In this document: positions 1-4,391 of the stretch, piece by piece | How positions within the stretch are numbered: position 1 is the first letter of the stretch | Layout: the number at the start of each line of letters is the position of its first letter | Source of the DNA: Firmicutes bacterium ADurb.Bin467 | GTDB lineage: Bacteria > Bacillota > Clostridia > Christensenellales > Aristaeellaceae | Assembly: GCA_002068815.1 (NCBI GenBank) | Contig: MWAC01000230.1 | Location: forward strand, 1 to 5,477 | Length of the DNA stretch: 5,477 nt | Direction of reading: 5' to 3' | Position numbers and translations under genes: made by a program | The notes under the pieces: generated by a model | The model's input: only the letters and a program-made list of their open reading frames with translations | What the model was told of the DNA's origin: nothing | The model's database searches: none

Positions 1-135
1 GCGGTCCGAACTATCGCCGACGATGGGACCGTAAGCGACCACACCGTCCCGCCGGGCGGAACGATCGCCGACGACGGCGCCAACGGAACCACCCACGCCG
101 AACGCGTCTGGCAGTTCTTCGACGCCTCGCCGTGA
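1..135 (+). CDS. C-terminal fragment of a probable alpha/beta-hydrolase (PHB-depolymerase/esterase-like)
   Basis: The first 44 codons of the window are open in frame 1 and end at TGA 133-135; the start lies outside. The tail contains DHTVPPGG (residues 13-20) and ends ERVWQFFDASP. This resembles the end of secreted poly(3-hydroxybutyrate)-depolymerase or feruloyl-esterase type hydrolases, where a catalytic His sits in an 'HxWPGG' motif and the protein closes with 'xxxWxFF'. If so, His14 would be the catalytic histidine. Only this short tail is visible, so the family is a guess and substrate and location cannot be given. The codons for TIADDG occur twice (bases 10-26 and 61-77, 15 of 17 identical), a small internal duplication. 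The gene ends 40 bases before surE on the same strand. High GC and GC-ending codons match surE, so both appear to come from one genome. Confidence 0.45.
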   Translation, partial: AVRTIADDGTVSDHTVPPGGTIADDGANGTTHAERVWQFFDASP

Positions 136-163
136 TCCGCCGTGCAATCCGGCGGGCGTCTGG

Positions 164-169
164 TACACT
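164..169 (+). promoter_or_regulatory. Possible -10 box of a leaderless surE promoter
   Basis: TACACT at 164-169 matches the sigma-70 -10 consensus at four of six bases and lies only six bases before the surE ATG. Transcription would then begin at or within a base or two of the start codon. No Shine-Dalgarno sequence precedes the ATG, which fits leaderless translation. There is no good -35 box at 141-146, so the call is weak. Confidence 0.3.
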
Positions 170-175
170 CTGGAC

Positions 176-949
176 ATGCGGATCCTGCTGAGCAACGACG
201 ACGGCATCGACGCGCCGGGTCTGGCCGCACTATACCACGCCGTGTCCGACCTGGGGGCGGTGACGGTGGCTGCGCCCGATTCGCCGCAGTCGGCGGCAGG
301 GCACGGCATCACGCTCAAAAGCCCCCTGACCGTGCGCCGCCTGCGGGCAAGCGACCACGCCGGCGGGTTCGACGGCATCCGCGTGGACGGGCGACCCGCA
401 GACTGCGTTCGCCTGGCCATCCGCTCGCTGATGCCCGAGCCCCCGCAACTCGTCCTGAGCGGCATCAACCGCGGCGCCAACGTGGGGATCAACATCTTCT
501 ACTCGGGCACGGTGGCCGCCGCCGCGGAGGCCGCCATGCTCGGATACCCCGCCGTCGCGTTCTCCGTCCGCAGCGGCGAGGGCGAAATCGACTGGCCGAC
601 CGTCGCGCGCCGGTGCCGCGCCGTGCTCGACCGCCTGCTGCCGGCGATGAAACCGGCGGAACTGGTCAACGTCAACATCCCATCACTCGCCCAGGGCCCG
701 CCGCGCGGCGTGCACGTCGTGCCGCAATCGACGGCCGGGCTCACCGACACCTACCTCCGCCACATCGACGAGGAAGGAACCGAACGCTTCCGCCTGGCCG
801 ACGAGTACGGCTTCGTGCGGCGCGAGCCGGACACCGACGTCGTCTCGCTGTCGGAAGGATTCATCACCGTCACGCCCCTGCACGTGGACATGACCGACGG
901 GCGGCGCCTCCGCGCGCTGCGGGAACTCAACTGGCCCGCCCTGCCTTGA
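176..949 (+). CDS. surE: 5'/3'-nucleotidase SurE (survival protein E)
   Basis: SurE is a cytoplasmic metal-dependent phosphatase that removes phosphate from 5'- and 3'-nucleoside monophosphates and is linked to stationary-phase survival and nucleotide salvage. The 257-residue product has normal length and every family signature. It begins MRILLSNDDGIDAPG, with metal-binding Asp8 and Asp9. APDSPQSA contains Ser39, SGINRG contains Asn98 of the metal site, and YSGTVAAAAEA (109-119) is the conserved glycine/alanine stretch. DGRPADCV (71-78) and VNVNIP also match the family, and the C-terminus carries the usual 'D...SxGFITVTPL' strand near 214-237. ATG 176 is chosen because the conserved N-terminal strand starts exactly there. 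No Shine-Dalgarno sequence is present, so translation may be leaderless. The sequence style recalls planctomycete SurE proteins. It lies between a hydrolase gene and a purine phosphorylase-like gene, which would fit a nucleotide-salvage context. Confidence 0.96.
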   Translation: MRILLSNDDGIDAPGLAALYHAVSDLGAVTVAAPDSPQSAAGHGITLKSPLTVRRLRASDHAGGFDGIRVDGRPADCVRLAIRSLMPEPPQLVLSGINRGANVGINIFYSGTVAAAAEAAMLGYPAVAFSVRSGEGEIDWPTVARRCRAVLDRLLPAMKPAELVNVNIPSLAQGPPRGVHVVPQSTAGLTDTYLRHIDEEGTERFRLADEYGFVRREPDTDVVSLSEGFITVTPLHVDMTDGRRLRALRELNWPALP

Positions 950-956
950 TTCGCCC

Positions 957-985
957 TTGCCAAGCCTCCGCGCCGCGACGATAAT
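957..985 (+). promoter_or_regulatory. Sigma-70 promoter of the phosphorylase-like gene
   Basis: TTGCCA at 957-962 (five of six to TTGACA) is followed by a 17-base spacer and GATAAT at 980-985 (five of six to TATAAT). Transcription would start near 992, giving a leader of about 50 bases before ATG 1044. It lies in the 94-base gap after surE, so the downstream gene has its own promoter. Confidence 0.6.
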
Positions 986-1043
986 GCGCCCGGCATCTCC
1001 GAGAGCCCGGACCCGGTACGAACGCTTTCGCCTGGAGTGACCC

Positions 1044-1289
1044 ATGTCAGCGAGCTTTGCCTGCATCGCGGGGGAGGAAATCTGCCGCCAGTGGAACACC
1101 GGGCGGATCGCGGGCGAGCGCATCGGACCGCGCGGCACGCCGTTCGGCTCCAGCGGTGAAATCTACCTCATCGAGTCCGAGGAGCACGAGATGTACCTGC
1201 TGCCCCGCCATGGCTTGGGGCTGTCCAAGACCGCGCCCCGGCGGATCAACTCCCGCGCGCTGCTCAAGATGGAAATGCCGGAAAAATAA
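1044..1289 (+). CDS. 5' fragment of a purine/5'-methylthioadenosine phosphorylase-like gene, joined to a foreign tail
   Basis: ATG 1044 has a GGAG ribosome site (1034-1037) six bases upstream. The product resembles the N-terminal part of the MTA/purine nucleoside phosphorylase family, cytoplasmic enzymes that split nucleosides with phosphate. RGTPFGSSGEIY (30-41) matches the 'TPFGxPSD' motif. YLLPRHG (51-57) matches the 'FLpRHG' motif, whose Arg and His bind phosphate in known members. PRRINSRA (65-72) matches the start of 'iNYRANiyALK'. Homology then stops: residues 73-81 (LLKMEMPEK) fit no phosphorylase, and the frame closes at TAA 1287-1289. Family members are about 260-290 residues, so more than two thirds is missing. 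The N-terminus lacks the usual GGSG/GGTG phosphate loop and has CIAGEE instead, so even the intact gene may be a divergent homologue. The last 9 codons probably belong to another gene's C-terminus in the segment that starts here. Confidence 0.6.
   Translation: MSASFACIAGEEICRQWNTGRIAGERIGPRGTPFGSSGEIYLIESEEHEMYLLPRHGLGLSKTAPRRINSRALLKMEMPEK
1253..1263. other. Probable chimeric join A/B (planctomycete-like to Clostridia-like)
   Basis: Phosphorylase-family similarity is good through INSRA (codons ending at 1259) and absent immediately after. The next bases encode a Lys/Met-rich tail, then a short intergenic region. From here on, genes carry strong AAGGAGG ribosome sites and belong to Clostridia-type families, unlike the upstream genes. 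The exact base cannot be fixed without a parent sequence. Confidence 0.6.
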
Positions 1290-1304
1290 ATACCCGCCGG
1301 GTAA

Positions 1305-1333
1305 TAGACACGGAAAACCGCACGTCGTACCAT
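1305..1333 (+). promoter_or_regulatory. Candidate promoter of the DUF2442 gene
   Basis: TAGACA at 1305-1310 (five of six to TTGACA) is spaced 17 bases from TACCAT at 1328-1333 (four of six to TATAAT). The start would be near 1340, about 40 bases before ATG 1379. The -10 box lies within the hairpin at 1315-1350, so promoter and hairpin are overlapping readings of the same DNA. Confidence 0.4.
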
Positions 1334-1350
1334 TATACGATAGGCGGTTT
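1315..1350 (+). terminator. Two-part hairpin, possible terminator of the upstream gene
   Basis: AAACCGC (1315-1321) pairs with GCGGTTT (1344-1350), and TCGTA (1325-1329) pairs with TACGA (1336-1340). The two stems are separated by a 3x3 internal loop and capped by a six-base loop. The right arm runs into TTTCTGTT, a moderately U-rich tail, and the structure begins 25 bases after the stop at 1287-1289. It could end the upstream transcription unit or act as an operator on the overlapping promoter. The U tract is imperfect. Confidence 0.45.
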
Positions 1351-1378
1351 CTGTTCCATCAACCCAAGGAGGCGCGGG

Positions 1379-1681
1379 ATGCCGAAGATCGAATCCGTGG
1401 AGCCGATGGCGGGCTACCGGCTCAAAATCGCCCTGGACAACGGGAATGTGCTGATACTCGACCTGTCCCGGAAGCTCAACACCACGCGCTTCCGGCAGCT
1501 CAAGCAGCAGGCCGGGCTGTTCGGCCGCGCGCTGGCGGACGGCGAGCGCGTGTATTGGGACGAGCTGACGGAGCTCTCGGTGGGCGAGCTGATGGAGCCG
1601 GCGCTGTCGGAGGGCGCGGACGGGTGCCGGCGCAGGGCGCCCCCGGAAACAATGAATGAACGCGAGGAGGACCGACCGTGA
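1379..1681 (+). CDS. DUF2442 family protein
   Basis: The 100-residue product matches the small DUF2442 fold over residues 1-74. Visible elements are an N-terminal PKIESVEPMAGYRLKIALDNG, a DLSRKL turn, an LFGRALADGERVYWDE stretch and a closing ELSVGELME. Relatives are about 80 residues and often sit beside DUF4160 genes in toxin-antitoxin-like pairs; no such partner is seen here. Residues 75-100 are a charged, probably disordered extension beyond the family. ATG 1379 is well supported by AAGGAGG (1366-1372) six bases upstream. The stop TGA 1679-1681 overlaps GTG 1678-1680 of the next reading frame as GTGA, and GAGGAGG inside this gene's 3' end serves as that frame's ribosome site, so translation is probably coupled. 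The molecular function is unknown. The protein should be cytoplasmic, with no signal or membrane segment. Confidence 0.75.
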   Translation: MPKIESVEPMAGYRLKIALDNGNVLILDLSRKLNTTRFRQLKQQAGLFGRALADGERVYWDELTELSVGELMEPALSEGADGCRRRAPPETMNEREEDRP

Positions 1682-1915
1682 TACGCAAACGGACGTGCGC
1701 TCTGCTGATCCTGTGCCTGATGACGCGGGCGCTTCCCTTGTTTTGATCGACAACTCCCTCACTTGCTGCCCGGCCTTTCGCTCCGCCTCCCCGCGCCGGC
1801 CGCGCCGCTCCCGGCTTCGTACGGCGAGGGCCCCGCGCCGGGCGATGAAACCCTGCCGTACTGGACGTGCGCGCCGGGCGCGAGAGGGCTGTGCGCCCTG
1901 GTCGCGAACCGGTAG
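1678..1915 (+). pseudogene. Frameshifted gene for a small secreted or membrane-anchored protein
   Basis: GTG 1678 follows a GAGGAGG ribosome site (about 7 bases) and overlaps the DUF2442 stop codon as GTGA. It encodes MIRKRTCALLILCLMTRALPLF, a typical signal peptide with a basic start and hydrophobic core, and then hits TGA 1744-1746. Skipping one base at the TTTT run (1741-1744) moves reading into a frame that is open to TAG 1913-1915. That frame continues as a Pro/Ala/Leu-rich stretch and ends with ETLPYWTCAPGARGLCALVANR. The combined product would be about 78 residues with two cysteines near the C-terminus. I do not recognise the family. A one-base indel (true mutation or sequencing error), programmed slippage, or the decayed start of a longer secreted protein are all possible. 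The second frame could also be chance in GC-rich DNA, so the extent after 1746 is less certain than the signal peptide. Confidence 0.4.
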
Positions 1916-2009
1916 GCCCAAGACGGAATCGGCCTCCGCCACGGATACCCTTCCCCGCGCTGCGCAGAATAAGCGCGGACGGAAAAATCCAAGCGGAGGT
2001 CGATTTTCT

Positions 2010-2306
2010 ATGCCCGAAAAAAATCTCGATCTGTCGAGCCTGCCCATGCTGACGCTCAAGCACATCCCGGAACCGAACGCGGACGCGCAGCAGATCACCG
2101 CGCTCATCAAGGAGCGCGGGCGCATCACCGGCTACCGGCTCTCGGACGGCCGGACGCTCAACAAGGAGGACGGCATACGCCTCGCCCGGCAGGGCGGCAT
2201 ACGCGGCGTCGGCATCGCGACCCGGAACGGGTCCGAGTACCTGAAGTCGCTGCCGGATGGAAGCGAGCGGAACAACCTCGGAAACCTGCCCTCGGTCACG
2301 CCGTGA
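2010..2306 (+). CDS. DUF3892 family protein
   Basis: The 98-residue product matches the small DUF3892 family. QQITALIKERGRITGYRLSDG (28-47) is followed by NKEDGIRLARQGGIRGVGIA (51-70), then RNGSEYLKSLPDGSERNNLGNLP (72-94), the usual family closing. No catalytic residues are known and the family has no assigned role; the protein should be cytoplasmic. ATG 2010 is chosen because GCGGAGG (1993-1999) lies 10 bases upstream and the conserved domain starts soon after. The frame is open further upstream to 1656, but that part is low-complexity Arg/Pro/Ala translation without a ribosome site. Residues 1-25, before the domain, contain a short hydrophobic Leu stretch but no signal peptide. The stop TGA 2304-2306 overlaps the GTG of the uracil-DNA glycosylase gene (GTGA), so the two are probably co-translated. 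Confidence 0.85.
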   Translation: MPEKNLDLSSLPMLTLKHIPEPNADAQQITALIKERGRITGYRLSDGRTLNKEDGIRLARQGGIRGVGIATRNGSEYLKSLPDGSERNNLGNLPSVTP

Positions 2307-2896
2307 CGCCGTTCTCTCCGACCGTCTGGCCGGAGGACGGCATGCCCGAATGCGCCTCCGGGTACCTCCAATGCGAGCTCTGCACGCCGCGGTCGCCTGT
2401 CGTCTGGGGCGAGGGAAACCCGCGCGCGCCCGTCGCCGTGATTCTGGACAACCCGGGCGCGCGCGAGGACCGCGAGGGCAGGGAATACGTCTGCGGCACG
2501 CGGCAGACGCTGCAGCTCGCGCTTCACGGCGCGGGGCTCTCGCCGGACGACGTCTATCTGACCTACCTTCTCAAATGCAGGCCGCTCCGCGCATACGACC
2601 GGGATGCGGTACGCGCGTTCAGCCTGCCGTTTCTCGTCCGGCAGATCGAGGCGATGCGGCCGGAGCTCGTCGCCTGCCTCGGGGATATCGTCGCGCGGGC
2701 GCTGTTCGGCGAGGGCGCGCAGGTGAAGGCGCTGCGCGGAGCGTGGCAGACCGCGCTCGGCCGCCCCTGCATGGTCTCCTACCACCCGCTCGCGGTCCGG
2801 CGGCGGCCGAACCTGATGCGCTTATTCGCCGAGGACTGGGCGATGCTTGCCGCGCGGCTCGGGGATTTTAGAGCCTCTCCTCCAGAACCTCCCTGA
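2303..2896 (+). CDS. Uracil-DNA glycosylase superfamily protein (family 4/5-like)
   Basis: Members remove uracil from DNA to start base-excision repair. The 197-residue product shows VVWGEGNPRAPVAVILDNPGARED (33-56), aligned with the 'GEGPGxxED' active-site region. It then has EYVCGTR (61-67), VYLTYLLKCRPLRAYDRD (84-101) and the C-terminal SYHPLAVRRRPN (159-170), aligned with the 'HPS' motif. The LDNPG version is typical of a Firmicute branch of the superfamily. Iron-sulphur ligands look incomplete: Cys24 and Cys27 form CxxC and Cys92 sits in KCRP, but Ser107 occupies the usual fourth cysteine position before PFL. GTG 2303 overlaps the DUF3892 stop as GTGA and keeps the TVWPED segment. ATG 2342 has a stronger ribosome site (GGAGG 2332-2336, five bases away) and would shorten the protein by 13 residues. 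The 3' end overlaps the convergent DUF488 gene by 29 bases. Confidence 0.88.
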   Translation: MTPFSPTVWPEDGMPECASGYLQCELCTPRSPVVWGEGNPRAPVAVILDNPGAREDREGREYVCGTRQTLQLALHGAGLSPDDVYLTYLLKCRPLRAYDRDAVRAFSLPFLVRQIEAMRPELVACLGDIVARALFGEGAQVKALRGAWQTALGRPCMVSYHPLAVRRRPNLMRLFAEDWAMLAARLGDFRASPPEPP

Positions 2897-3227
2897 GCAC
2901 GGCGGCGTGGTTGGCCGTTCCGTCCCTCGCCGCGTACAAAAGCGTCAGCTTCCCCTCCTTCGCGACCTCGAGCAGGTGCTTCACGGCCGCCTTCTTCTCC
3001 GGGTCCGCGCCGAGCTCGACCCGGTACAATTCCGAAAACCGCTCGAAGTTCTCCTCCCTGTGCCCGAACCACGTTCGAAGCTCCGGGCTCGGCGCGGCGT
3101 CCTTCAGCCATTCGTCGAGCCGCGCGCTCTGCTTCGAGACGCCCCTCGGCCACAGCCGGTCGACCAGCACGCGCCGCCCGTCCCCTTCCGCCGCGGGCTC
3201 GTAGATTCGCTTGATTTCGATGCGCAT
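2868..3227 (-). CDS. DUF488 family protein
   Basis: The 119-residue product is a full-length DUF488 protein. It has MRIEIKRIYEP at the start, VLVDRLWPRGVSK (20-32), WLKDAAPSPELRTWFGHREENF (40-61), FSELYRVEL (64-72) and TLLYAARD (95-102), with a terminal helix ending LREVLEERL. This is the common family order. Biochemical function is not established; the protein should be cytoplasmic. ATG 3225-3227 is chosen because AAGGAGGT (plus-strand 3235-3242) lies seven bases upstream and the conserved MRIEIKR begins there. An in-frame ATG at 3249-3251 would add eight residues but lies upstream of the ribosome site. The stop TAA (2868-2870) lies inside the 3' end of the uracil-DNA glycosylase gene, so the two converge and overlap without room for a terminator between them. 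A promoter at 3252-3280 drives it away from the regulator remnant. Confidence 0.9.
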   Translation of the reverse strand: MRIEIKRIYEPAAEGDGRRVLVDRLWPRGVSKQSARLDEWLKDAAPSPELRTWFGHREENFERFSELYRVELGADPEKKAAVKHLLEVAKEGKLTLLYAARDGTANHAAVLREVLEERL

Positions 3228-3251
3228 GTCCCGCACCTCCTTCCTCTGCAA

Positions 3252-3280
3252 TGTATATACCCCGACCGGCTTGCCGCGAA
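3252..3280 (-). promoter_or_regulatory. Promoter of the DUF488 gene
   Basis: On the minus strand TATACA (3252-3257), within GTATATACATT, is a good -10 box. The -35 region at 3275-3280 reads TTCGCG and is weak. The start would be near 3246, about 20 bases before the ATG at 3227, leaving just enough room for the AAGGAGGT ribosome site. Confidence 0.45.
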
Positions 3281-3299
3281 ATCCGGTTTCTGGTACAAT
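3271..3299 (+). promoter_or_regulatory. Extended -10 promoter of the LuxR/MalT-type remnant
   Basis: TTGCCG (3271-3276) and TACAAT (3294-3299) are 17 bases apart, with TGG directly before the -10 box as in extended -10 promoters. The start would be near 3306, about 10 bases before ATG 3317. Its -35 box overlaps that of the minus-strand DUF488 promoter, so the two are back to back. Confidence 0.6.
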
Positions 3300-3316
3300 G
3301 CACCCGGGGGGACGTT

Positions 3317-3712
3317 ATGCCGTTGCCCGTGCTCGGCGCAAAGCTGCTGATTCCGCAGACCGCGGATCGGCATGTCGAGCGAACCCTTTTGCGGGAGAGA
3401 TTGCTCCGGGGCCTTGCCCGCGGGCGTGCCGCTCGGCGAGGGCGCGTCCGCGATGGCGTCCGCCCCCAGCTTCCGCGCGGCGCCGCTCGCGGAGATGCTC
3501 GAGGCCGTGGGCGCGTTCGGGCGCGATCTGGCGCTGGTTCTGGACGACTACCACGCGATCCGCGACCCGCAGGTCGACGAAGCGGTGCGCGCGCTCATCG
3601 AAAATCAGCCGTTCAACCTGCATCTGGCCGCCGCGACGCGCTCCACGGTGCTCGAGGGCCTCGTCTCGGCGTGCATACTCGCCGCGCTGGCCGTCCGGCT
3701 CGGCGCGCGGGA
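3317..3712 (+). pseudogene. Remnant of a LuxR/MalT-type ATP-dependent transcription regulator
   Basis: ATG 3317 starts MPLPVLGAKLLIPQTADRHV, then ERTLLRERLLRGLARG. This matches the N-terminus of the large MalT/LuxR regulators (about 850-900 residues: NTPase, TPR domain, HTH). After 3424 the matching frame shifts by one and resumes with PLAEMLEAVG and RDLALVLDDYHAI, the Walker B region, then RDPQVDEAVRALIENQP and FNLHLAAATRS. The Walker A segment, about 85 residues in relatives, is missing between the two. After ATRS (to about 3641) the text jumps to GLVSACILAALAVRLGARDA, which resembles a TPR helix rather than the expected PPLPLARLRARG, suggesting a second deletion. No HTH follows. The gene is dead as a regulator, yet its promoter at 3271-3299 looks intact. 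The two parts before ATRS are convincing; the TPR assignment is tentative. Confidence 0.7.
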
Positions 3713-3725
3713 TGCAAGGGAGAGC

Positions 3726-3754
3726 AAAAATAATCGGGGAGGTTCACCCTCCCC
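3726..3754 (-). terminator. Rho-independent terminator of the DUF6483 gene
   Basis: Read on the minus strand, GGGGAGG (3748-3754) pairs perfectly with CCTCCCC (3736-3742) across a five-base loop (3743-3747). The stem is followed by GATTATTTTTG, with a TTTTT run at 3726-3730. The stop codon of the minus-strand gene (3744-3746) lies in the loop, so termination follows translation directly. Confidence 0.8.
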
Positions 3755-4121
3755 GGTCTTCCGGCACCGCGACGCCGCATATCTCCAGCGCATCTCGCAC
3801 CCCCATGTCGATCTCCTCGCGCGAAAAGCCGACCTCGGCGAGCCGCTCGTCCGGCATCTCGCTCAACCTGTAGTAGAAGTCGAGCGCGACGCGGACGCCC
3901 CCGTCGACGCCGCTCTCGAGCTGCTCGAACAGCAGGTTCTCCGCCTCGTCGATCCTGTTTTTCCCGAGCAGGTCGATCAGCCGGTCGTGAAGCAGGTCGC
4001 CCTGTGTCGGGCTCTCGGCGTCCTGCTTCTCGTAGAGCGGGATCGACTTTCCGAAGATCAGCATCGACATGAGCTGCACCATCGACTTGATCTGGCGCAT
4101 GATGTAGTCGTTCTCAAACAT
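3744..4121 (-). CDS. DUF6483 family protein
   Basis: The 125-residue product begins MFENDYIMRQIKSMVQLMSM and continues LIFGK, the characteristic opening of the DUF6483 family found in Clostridia and other Firmicutes. The middle (DLLHDRLIDLLGKNRIDEAENLLFEQLE, about residues 42-69) is a helical repeat-like segment similar to a TPR hairpin. The end, FYYRLSEMPDERLAEVGFSREEIDMGVRDAL, is also helical, with a final acidic tail EDRGG. No catalytic motif or signal peptide is seen, and no function is known. The start at 4119-4121 follows a GAGG ribosome site a few bases upstream. The gene is monocistronic, with a clear promoter (4158-4186) and a terminator whose loop contains the stop codon. It is transcribed towards the dead regulator and is divergent from the LytTR response regulator. 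Its orientation and sequence style fit the surrounding Clostridia-like segment. Confidence 0.85.
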   Translation of the reverse strand: MFENDYIMRQIKSMVQLMSMLIFGKSIPLYEKQDAESPTQGDLLHDRLIDLLGKNRIDEAENLLFEQLESGVDGGVRVALDFYYRLSEMPDERLAEVGFSREEIDMGVRDALEICGVAVPEDRGG

Positions 4122-4157
4122 CGCCTCGCCCCCTTCGCCGGACGCTCCCTTGCGGAC

Positions 4158-4186
4158 ATCCTAGCATGGATGGGAAGAAAAATCAA
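4158..4186 (-). promoter_or_regulatory. Extended -10 promoter of the DUF6483 gene
   Basis: On the minus strand TTGATT (4181-4186) and TAGGAT (4158-4163) are 17 bases apart, with TGC directly before the -10 box. Transcription would start near 4151, about 30 bases before the ATG. The -10 box is flanked by a small inverted repeat, CATCC and GGATG (4157-4161 and 4168-4172), which might be an operator half-site pair or chance. Confidence 0.6.
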
Positions 4187-4277
4187 GCGCGGCCGTCCGG
4201 AAGCCCCGCTTCCCATGCGTTTCAGGGCGAATCCGGGCCGTTTCGCGCGCTGCCCCGCACAGCCCGCGATTGTTCCA

Positions 4278-4295
4278 TATAATGGATGAATCCAT
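4278..4295 (+). promoter_or_regulatory. Perfect TATAAT with overlapping inverted repeat, possible second promoter
   Basis: TATAAT at 4278-4283 matches the -10 consensus fully, but the best -35 match (CGCACA 4256-4261, 16-base spacing) has only three of six bases. The inverted repeat ATGGAT-GA-ATCCAT (4282-4295) begins at the end of the -10 box and covers the expected start site, as a repressor operator would. It lies about 110 bases before the LytTR regulator gene. Confidence 0.3.
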
Positions 4296-4332
4296 CGGGC
4301 CGCCGGCGCCCGCTTCTTTTGCGGAAACGCGG

Positions 4333-4361
4333 TGGAAATCGCCCGCAATCCGTGCTATACT
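4333..4361 (+). promoter_or_regulatory. Extended -10 promoter of the LytTR response regulator
   Basis: TGGAAA (4333-4338, four of six) is 17 bases from TATACT (4356-4361, five of six), with TGC directly before the -10 box. Transcription would start near 4368, giving a leader of about 24 bases with the GGAGGGG ribosome site (4380-4386) before ATG 4392. Confidence 0.65.
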
Positions 4362-4391
4362 GTCGAAAAAACGGGCGGCGGAGGGGATGGC

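Noticed and set aside
10..77. Short direct repeat (bases 10-26 and 61-77)
   Set aside because: It lies inside the coding tail as two similar TIADDG codon runs, and there are only two copies, so it is not a CRISPR or mobile-element signature.
142..984. Long plus-strand frame (280 codons) overlapping surE
   Set aside because: Arg/Pro/Ala-rich translation in another frame of surE, with no recognisable domain; a GC-rich shadow.
1955..1978. Inverted repeat CCGCGCT/AGCGCGG with a 10-base loop before the DUF3892 gene
   Set aside because: GC-rich arms are easily found by chance here. It has no T tract on either side and no matching promoter, so it is not called a terminator.
1163..2128. Minus-strand frame of 321 codons across 1163-2128
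   Set aside because: It runs antisense to the phosphorylase fragment, DUF2442 and the start of DUF3892, is Arg-rich and motif-free, and has no ribosome site.
4157..4295. Shared 7-mer ATGGATG at 4166 and 4282, near the two divergent promoters
   Set aside because: A repeated 7-mer within this distance is expected by chance often enough that it is not evidence of a common operator.
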